Shown here piece after piece: positions 58,526 to 64,000 of a stretch of DNA of 64,000 bases. A program made the translations under genes and the position numbers. Positions within the stretch are counted from its first letter, which is position 1; the number at the start of each line of letters is the position of its first letter. Below the pieces are notes generated by a model. It was not told the origin of the DNA. It searched no databases and saw only the letters and a program-made list of their open reading frames with translations. This DNA is from Histomonas meleagridis (lineage: Eukaryota > Parabasalia > Tritrichomonadida > Dientamoebidae): NCBI GenBank assembly GCA_020186115.1, contig WSYJ01000157.1, forward strand, positions 186,001-250,000, in the 5' to 3' direction.

Positions 58526-58870
58526 ATGCCTCAAAAGAGAAGGAACTGTGGACGTTCTAAAATGAACGCTGGTCGTAAGAAGATTGTTAACTGCATGAAC
58601 TGCGGTCGTATGGTACCACGTGATAAAGCCATCAAGCGTTTCCTTACAAAGAATATGGTTGATAGTTCATCTGCTAAGGATGTTATGGATGCATCAATCT
58701 ACAAAGAATATGAATTCCCAAAGACATACCAAAAGTGCTTCTACTGTGTTTCATGTGCTTGCCATCGTCGTATTGTTCGTGTTCGTAATGCCAACCTTCG
58801 TCATGTTCGTGTTCCATTTTTCTTAAAGCAACAACGTGAACGCGCTGAGGGCCGTCAAAAGAAGGAATAA
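58526..58870 (+). CDS. RPS26: 40S ribosomal protein eS26
   Basis: A 114-residue cytosolic eS26, located near the mRNA exit channel. It begins MPQKRRNCGRSKMNAGRKK and has the conserved CMNCGRMVPRDKAIKRF segment and the second cysteine pair (KCFYCVSCACHRRIVRVR) of its zinc-binding motif. Length and order match the family. The frame opens upstream at 58502 but the ATG at 58526-58528 gives the conserved start. Confidence 0.96.
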   Translation: MPQKRRNCGRSKMNAGRKKIVNCMNCGRMVPRDKAIKRFLTKNMVDSSSAKDVMDASIYKEYEFPKTYQKCFYCVSCACHRRIVRVRNANLRHVRVPFFLKQQRERAEGRQKKE

Positions 58871-58965
58871 ATAATTTAATTAAATAATTATTAATTTTAA
58901 AATTCCAATTAAATTCTGATTTTTTATTCAAAGCAATTACATTTGTCACATTTGATTATTTGATA

Positions 58966-59751
58966 TTAATTGTTTCCAGCTTCAATACTTCTAATTGCAA
59001 ACAATGAATATCGGCTTTTTTCGGCTGTTTGAAACCTCCTTGCTATCAGAGACTTGTATATACCCGGAGTAGCTGATGTACTAGATGAACTTAAATTATC
59101 TTTCAATAATGATTCACCGAGAAAACTCCGTCTAACAGGAATTTCGTTGGCTTCTGCTTCATCTGGAACATCAAAATCTGTTTTAGAAACGGATAACTGC
59201 GTTGCTGGAAATGCACCATATGGTTGAGCTTGTGATGATGTTGGAACAGTTGATGTTTTGTCAGGATATTGTTTCTTCCATGGACTTACAGGGTAAGGTT
59301 GAGCTGTTTGCTGCTGCCCATATGAAAATTGTGTTCCTTGATTGCTTGTTCCAAATCCGGTTCCAAATCCAGTTTGTTGAGGTGGTTTACAGAATCCATG
59401 TGAAAGATAATCATAGTAGCGAAGCTCTTCGATAGTATATTGCTTGAAGATATCATAATTAATGATATGATGCACTGCAAATGGTTGTTCACTTCCAGCT
59501 TCTTGTACAAAAATCTGTACTGTCGTTGGCTCAAAGTTTATACCATTTGTGGTTGCTGGTACCGACTGCTTATTTTGTGTTTGTGTTGCAGTAATTCCTA
59601 AATTAGTTCCAGTATTTGTTAGCCAATTCGAACCAGCTCCAGTACCAGTTTTTCCCTGGGTAGTACCAGTTTTGTTTTGAGTTGTTCCAGTTTTGTTTTG
59701 TGTTCCCCAGCCGGCGTTTGTTGAAGGTTTCGAATTCTGCCTTCCCCACAT
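58966..59751 (-). CDS. Nup98/GLEBS-like nucleoporin
   Basis: A 261-residue protein. The N-terminal 60 residues are Gly/Thr/Gln/Asn-rich. A segment at about 95-120 ending YTIEELRYYDY matches the GLEBS (Gle2/Rae1-binding) motif of Nup98/Nup116 ('..S.EELR.EDY'). GFGTGFGTSNQG follows, with FG dipeptides, then a Pro/Gln-rich region and a Ser-rich C terminus. Nup98 N-terminal parts contribute to the pore barrier and bind Rae1. The autoproteolytic Nup98 C domain is absent, so this is a shortened version or a separate GLEBS protein. AACGTTTA (59757-59764) lies 5 bp before the ATG. Confidence 0.7.
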   Translation of the reverse strand: MWGRQNSKPSTNAGWGTQNKTGTTQNKTGTTQGKTGTGAGSNWLTNTGTNLGITATQTQNKQSVPATTNGINFEPTTVQIFVQEAGSEQPFAVHHIINYDIFKQYTIEELRYYDYLSHGFCKPPQQTGFGTGFGTSNQGTQFSYGQQQTAQPYPVSPWKKQYPDKTSTVPTSSQAQPYGAFPATQLSVSKTDFDVPDEAEANEIPVRRSFLGESLLKDNLSSSSTSATPGIYKSLIARRFQTAEKSRYSLFAIRSIEAGNN

Positions 59752-59756
59752 ATGTG

Positions 59757-59764
59757 AACGTTTA
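59757..59764. promoter_or_regulatory. AACGTTTA and ACCGTTAA motifs
   Basis: AACGTTTA at 59757-59764 and ACCGTTAA at 59783-59790 precede the minus-strand ATG at 59751. AAAAAGTGCTAA, also seen near 782 and 63196, lies just upstream (59795-59806). Confidence 0.5.
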
Positions 59765-59823
59765 TTTAAGACTATGCAAGTGACCGTTAATACGCAAAAA
59801 GTGCTAACATATGTTTATTATGC

Positions 59824-60342
59824 TCATGGATAACGTTTAAAGTAATCAAGAATTCCTTGGTATAAGACACTATGACTATTTGAATATGGGTCCTCTGTCT
59901 TCATACCATAATATTTCATGGTTAAATACCTTGCATGATGACAATTATGTGAAAATGTATCAAACGTATGGCCTTTCATAAAATCCGCCATTTTTTCTGC
60001 AAATTCACTGACAGTAACCTTTCGTTTTGGCTTTTGCACTTCCTCTGGATTTTGTCTAAATGTGTAGTATCGAAATTGGAACGACTTTGCATTTGGATCA
60101 TATTTCCCAACTAAGTTGATATAGACAGCACTTTCATTCATGTACTCGATCAAAAGGTCTTCATATTTTGTACGAACGATTACTCCTGAATGTGATAAAA
60201 CTTTACCATATTTTGTATTTGTACATGGGCAGTCTAAAGGTCTGACAACTGAAATTGCGGAAACAATTTCATGATTCATAACTTCTTTACTTACATTACA
60301 CCGAAGCTGTAGATTTGCTCCCCTGCACGTAACCTTTGCCAT
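59824..60342 (-). CDS. Papain-fold-like protein (NlpC/PPPDE-type?)
   Basis: A 172-residue protein. It contains a His-centred strand (LSHSGVIVRT), LLIEYMNESAVYI, and a downstream Cys in SHNCHHARYLTMKYYGM. A His in a 'H[ST]G[IV]xV' strand followed about 90-100 residues later by an 'NCxH' motif is typical of circularly permuted papain-fold enzymes (NlpC/P60, LRAT or PPPDE/DeSI groups). The order and spacing fit, but the precise family is unclear. If correct it may be a deSUMOylase/deubiquitinase-like or acyltransferase-like enzyme. AAACGGTTTTTAA (60414-60426) lies upstream. Confidence 0.45.
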   Translation of the reverse strand: MAKVTCRGANLQLRCNVSKEVMNHEIVSAISVVRPLDCPCTNTKYGKVLSHSGVIVRTKYEDLLIEYMNESAVYINLVGKYDPNAKSFQFRYYTFRQNPEEVQKPKRKVTVSEFAEKMADFMKGHTFDTFSHNCHHARYLTMKYYGMKTEDPYSNSHSVLYQGILDYFKRYP

Positions 60343-60697
60343 TATCCAAGAAAAAGTAATTCAATGATCGTACGATAAGGAGCATTCAAATACCCTCAAA
60401 TTCAATTATGAACAAACGGTTTTTAAGAAAAGTCCTTTTGATTCAAAACTTTACATTTGTAAAATCTGGCCATTTATATGAAACAAACGAACAAATGTTA
60501 AAAGTATGAACAAGCCTTAAAAAATATATACAAGATCTTGACCGGTCATTGTTTGAAAGCATTAAATTTTGAGATTTTATTTATATATGAAAAAAAAAAA
60601 ATTCACATGCACATGTTAAATATATTCTCTATTTAATTAAATATTTTTATTTTTGAGCAAATAATTTTTTACAACTTACTTTTTATTAAACCATGAT
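60343..60697. other. Intergenic with promoter motif
   Basis: AAACGGTTTTTAA (60414-60426) is the likely promoter site of the papain-fold-like gene. The rest is AT-rich without a gene. Confidence 0.45.
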
Positions 60698-61911
60698 TTA
60701 TTTTTTGTTGATGTAATTTCGCATTATGAACATAAATACTATTGACAAAAGAAGGATCAAAAATCCTTGATTTTTTGTCAATTTATAGAAAATTAAATAA
60801 AAGATAATTTTTACTTGATGTGCTTTACAAGCAATAATAAAAGCAGTTCTAAATCTATTAAGATAACACCGAAATTTGTGATTATATTTTAAATATTTGA
60901 AATATACATCAAAACAAATAAATAAATATCTTTAGTATTTATATCAATTCCTTTTTGTGCGAGAAGCAATTTTACAATATCAAAATATCCATCATTTATT
61001 GCGCACATAATTGCTGTTTCAAATTTCTTAAATAAATTCCAAATTTAATATTAAAACATAAAACAAAACAAATTAATCCTAAATAAATTAAATAAATATT
61101 TTTGGCATTCAAATCAATTTCTTTATGCTGCAGGAAAATTTTTACAATTTCAGTGTTTCCACTTTTACAAGCATACATTAATGAAGTCCAAAATTATTTA
61201 AACAAATTCCAAATTATTGATTGAATCATAAAACTCCTGAAATAAATATTGTATGAAATAAACAAATATTTACACTATTAATATCGATTTCTTTTTTATT
61301 AAGTAATAATTTAACAATTTCAGCATGACCTGCTTGAGATGCAATCATTAATGCTGTACGAAATCATCATAATAAATTCCAAAAATCAAATTTAAACATC
61401 AAGATAAAGAAAAAAATATGAAATATTCCAAAAATAACATTTTTAGCATTTACATCAATATCATCATGTTCAAGAAATAACTTTACTATTTCGATTTGTC
61501 CAATCAAACTTGCAAATACAAGCGCAGTTAAAAATTAAATAAATTAACTCCTAATTAAATAATCAAACATTAAATAATATTATTAAACTTTATAAAATAT
61601 ATATAATAATATTTTTAACATTTAAGTTGATTTCTTTACGAGCTAGAAGTAATTTAACAATTCCTATATCTCCTTTCATTGATGCTTTCATTAATGCTGT
61701 TCTAAATATTTTATAAAAATTCCATAATTTTTAATTAAACATAAAACTAAAAAATCAAACAATAACTAAAAGAATTAAACATTTCTAGAATTTATATCAA
61801 TATTTTCTTGTTCAAGAAGTAATTTAACTGCTTCTATATTTGGTTTTTGAGATGCCAAAATAATTGCAGAATTAAATAAAATAATTAAATTCCAAAAAAA
61901 TTTATGAAATC
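60698..61911 (-). repeat. Ankyrin cassette array 2 (6-7 diverged units)
   Basis: Downstream of the second DUF3447 frame, six ankyrin units of about 31 codons follow on the minus strand near 61795, 61625, 61450, 61275, 61105 and 60940 (for example RTALMIASQAGHAEIVKLLL, LTALVFASLIGQIEIVKLFL). A seventh partial unit starts near 60851 (RTAFIIACKAHQVKI) and runs to a stop at 60698-60700. Units differ strongly in nucleotide sequence yet all remain open, whereas the 60-80-nt spacers between them carry stops. Spacers share only their ends: RTTTATT after the unit and TTTGGAATTT 20 nt before the next. Confidence 0.8.
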
Positions 61912-63132
61912 TCATAAAACATTAAAAAACATTAAAATTTTTAAATAAACATTTTGAAAATTAACATCAATTTCTTTTTGATCAAGAATATATTTTATTA
62001 ATTCATTATTCCATGATTTTACAGAGTATAATAATATGTCTTTTGGCATTTTATTATTAAGGAAATCTAATAACAAATACAAATTACCAAATTTTGCTGA
62101 TTTTTTAAGAATTAAGTCATTAACTATCATACCTTCATCTATTAAATATGAAAGGATTTCATAATTATTAAACTCAATGCATTTTAAGCCTAAATCAATT
62201 AAATTATTAATTTCTTTTAATTTGTTATCATAAAGATAATGAAAGATATCATTTCGATGAAATTCTATTGCTGTTTCATAAGCATTATCAAATGATGAAT
62301 GATTTTGTTCACATAAATGAATGATTTCAACATTTCCACCAGCAACAGCAAATTTTCCTGTGTTTTCTAAGTCAGAACCATTAACTAATAAAAATTTAAA
62401 ACATTTTATTGATCCAAAATATGCAGCGAAATTAATAAGTGAAACTTTATCTTTGTTAACAAAAGTACATCTTTCATAAAGTGATGGTTCAATGATTTTA
62501 TCAAAATCAAATGTAATTTGTGTTGATATCTCTTGAAGTTTTTCATACTCATCATTTCTAATTGCATTTGTAATATCATTAGGATTAACTCCTTCGTTTA
62601 TTAATTGTTTATGAAGTTCCCAATTATGTTGGCGTAAGTTTGTAATATCTTGGAAAAAACGTTCTTTAAATGGAACTCGAAATTTTAAATTTTTTAATCG
62701 ATCTTCAGACATATAATGTGCAAAATATAAATTTTCTTTGTTTTTAACTATCGTGGAATCAACATATCCTTCTTCAATCAGTTTTTCAAGAAGATAATTC
62801 GATTCTTGTGATTCTAAATCTAAAAGATATTGTGCAAAAACTTTAAAAATATTTATATTGTTTCCTTTTGATACTTTTTTTTCTTCCATTCCTTTTAAAT
62901 AACTAAAATAAAAATTATATTCTTTCCAATGTGAAACAAATGCTGAATATACTAATTGACAAATCGTAAAAATAAAAGAATATGGATAAGATTGATCAAT
63001 CAAATTAATTGTTGAATCAATTGTTGACTCAAAATTATTTTTAGTTAAATTAAAAATAAAATGTTCAAGTAATTTTAATTGGTGTAAATATTCTTTAGTG
63101 CAGTGGCAATCATTATCATCGTTAAGATTCAT
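61912..63132 (-). CDS. DUF3447/ankyrin protein 2, 5' part
   Basis: A 406-residue frame of the DUF3447-plus-ankyrin family and a clear paralogue of the 51684-52859 protein, matching through YLHQLKLLEHFIFNLTK, HNWELHKQLINEGVNPNDI, IRNDEYEKLQEIS, VSLINFAAYFGSIKCFKFLL, LCEQNHSSFDNAYET and FHRNDIFHYLYDN. It ends in an ankyrin-like unit (IKYILDQKEIDVNFQN) and a few spacer codons (VYLKILMFF). More ankyrin units continue downstream out of frame at 60698-61911. AAAAAGTGCTAAA (63196-63208) lies upstream of the start. Confidence 0.8.
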   Translation of the reverse strand: MNLNDDNDCHCTKEYLHQLKLLEHFIFNLTKNNFESTIDSTINLIDQSYPYSFIFTICQLVYSAFVSHWKEYNFYFSYLKGMEEKKVSKGNNINIFKVFAQYLLDLESQESNYLLEKLIEEGYVDSTIVKNKENLYFAHYMSEDRLKNLKFRVPFKERFFQDITNLRQHNWELHKQLINEGVNPNDITNAIRNDEYEKLQEISTQITFDFDKIIEPSLYERCTFVNKDKVSLINFAAYFGSIKCFKFLLVNGSDLENTGKFAVAGGNVEIIHLCEQNHSSFDNAYETAIEFHRNDIFHYLYDNKLKEINNLIDLGLKCIEFNNYEILSYLIDEGMIVNDLILKKSAKFGNLYLLLDFLNNKMPKDILLYSVKSWNNELIKYILDQKEIDVNFQNVYLKILMFFNVL

Positions 63133-63246
63133 TAAATAAAATGTGAAAAAAAAATTGTGTGTTTTATTTCTGTTCGTTTATTTGACCATTTAATACTAAA
63201 AAGTGCTAAATTATTTGGAAAGTAATACTTTATATCAAAAGTGGCA

Positions 63247-63263
63247 TTGGTCTGCTCGACCAA
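63247..63263. promoter_or_regulatory. Hairpin abutting a start codon
   Basis: TTGGTC at 63247-63252 and GACCAA at 63258-63263 form a perfect 6-bp inverted repeat around TGCTC; the last A begins the ATG at 63263. It contains GGTC and CTCGACC words also seen in the ribosomal start-proximal blocks. Confidence 0.4.
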
Positions 63264-64000
63264 TGATAGAAAATAGAAAACAAAATAATGAAACTTACCA
63301 ATTAAAAAAGAAAATTTCATTTTTAAATCAATGCCAAAATCAAAAAATAGAAGAAGAAAATCAAGAAATACAAAGTCTTACAAATGAAGAAATCCAATTT
63401 TTTATGGAAGGATTAATGTCAGATGATATAGATTCTCAGTCACTAAGCATTTCATTTTTAACGAATGCAATAGATGCAATTAATGAAAATATTTTGGCAA
63501 GAATAATGATAATAGTATATTCTGGATTACCATTCGAATCTCATGTTATTCAAAAAGACTTAGCTGCTCAAGTTGCATCTCTTATTCGTAAATTAGCCAA
63601 AAAATTACCACTTGAAATATTGACAAAATTTCATTGTCATGAATTTTTATATGATGTCTTAAATCTTGATGACTATGACGCAATTAATGAGGCAATAAAA
63701 ACCTTAATACTCTTTTCACAAAATCCTGAACTGCTTAATATATATCTTCAAAATGGAATCCATATAAAGTTAGTTCAAACCATCATGAACCTTATTGGCA
63801 ACAATCTAATCGGTAATCATCTTCAATCAATTGGTTCTATTTTTTGTTATTTGAATTTTCTTTTTTCATCTGAAATTCTTATGAACAACGAATTTCAACC
63901 TTTTATCAAAAACTTATACATTAATATATTTTCTTTTCCACAAGAAGGTCTTTGCGTTAGTTTATCTTCTCTTGCTGTTAATTCACTCAGATTTTTTTGC
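63263..64000 (+). CDS. Armadillo-like repeat protein, 5' part
   Basis: An open frame of 246 codons running off the end of the window. The protein starts MIENRKQNNETYQLKKKI, has a Gln/Glu-rich helix, then armadillo/HEAT-type helices (LNIYLQNGIHIKLVQTIMNL and similar). It resembles the general class of the gene at 2259 without obvious paralogy. There is no catalytic motif. The ATG at 63263 follows a small hairpin directly. The 3' part is outside the window. Confidence 0.7.
   Translation, partial: MIENRKQNNETYQLKKKISFLNQCQNQKIEEENQEIQSLTNEEIQFFMEGLMSDDIDSQSLSISFLTNAIDAINENILARIMIIVYSGLPFESHVIQKDLAAQVASLIRKLAKKLPLEILTKFHCHEFLYDVLNLDDYDAINEAIKTLILFSQNPELLNIYLQNGIHIKLVQTIMNLIGNNLIGNHLQSIGSIFCYLNFLFSSEILMNNEFQPFIKNLYINIFSFPQEGLCVSLSSLAVNSLRFFC

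Overview
The window is AT-rich nuclear DNA of a parabasalid protist, most likely Tritrichomonas (T. foetus or a close relative). Supporting signs: BspA-like leucine-rich surface proteins, DUF3447 plus ankyrin proteins, five cytosolic ribosomal protein genes of eukaryotic type, compact genes with very short upstream regions, a near absence of recognisable introns, and a load of decayed DNA transposons. The species call is an inference from family content; no rRNA or tRNA gene was seen.

Layout. 1-6 kb: ribosomal protein uL16, a C2-domain protein, an armadillo-like protein, two unknown proteins and a DZIP1-like protein. 6-16 kb: a SEL1L-like membrane protein, a BspA-like surface protein, a RINT1/Tip20-like tether, and an unusual 3'-5' exonuclease with RNA-recognition motifs. 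16.6-18.7 kb: a complete but dead pogo-type transposon (24-bp inverted repeats, TA duplication) inside a decayed DUF3447 gene. 19-25 kb: eS12, a truncated BspA-like gene, an atypical small GTPase, and a surface protein sharing its stalk, membrane anchor and tail with the BspA-like protein. 26-44 kb: PTPA, uL23, BAR-SH3 protein, multi-pass membrane protein, thioredoxin-domain membrane protein, bromodomain-ET protein, exportin-like protein, a dead NEK-like kinase, a second atypical GTPase and eL34. 43.6-48.5 kb: a dUTPase fused to a ubiquitin-like domain, an M1-peptidase-like protein without its zinc site, and an oxysterol-binding protein. 48.5-52.9 kb: an ankyrin locus peppered with small inverted-repeat elements. 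53-60 kb: APC8, a coiled-coil protein, a RasGAP-like protein, eS26, a Nup98/GLEBS-like nucleoporin and a papain-fold-like protein. 60.7-63.1 kb: a second ankyrin locus. The window ends inside an armadillo-like gene.

Genes are mostly unrelated housekeeping genes, not operons. Two sequence patterns link them: an AACSGTT/AACGTTTA motif close to many start codons, and a nearly identical 20-nt block directly before the start codon of three ribosomal protein genes. The most intriguing structure is the pair of ankyrin loci. In both, single ankyrin units are separated by 60-80-nt out-of-frame spacers that share conserved boundary sequences, suggesting either non-canonical introns or a silent cassette array. 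The dUTPase-ubiquitin-like fusion and the exonuclease-RRM fusion are the most unusual single proteins.
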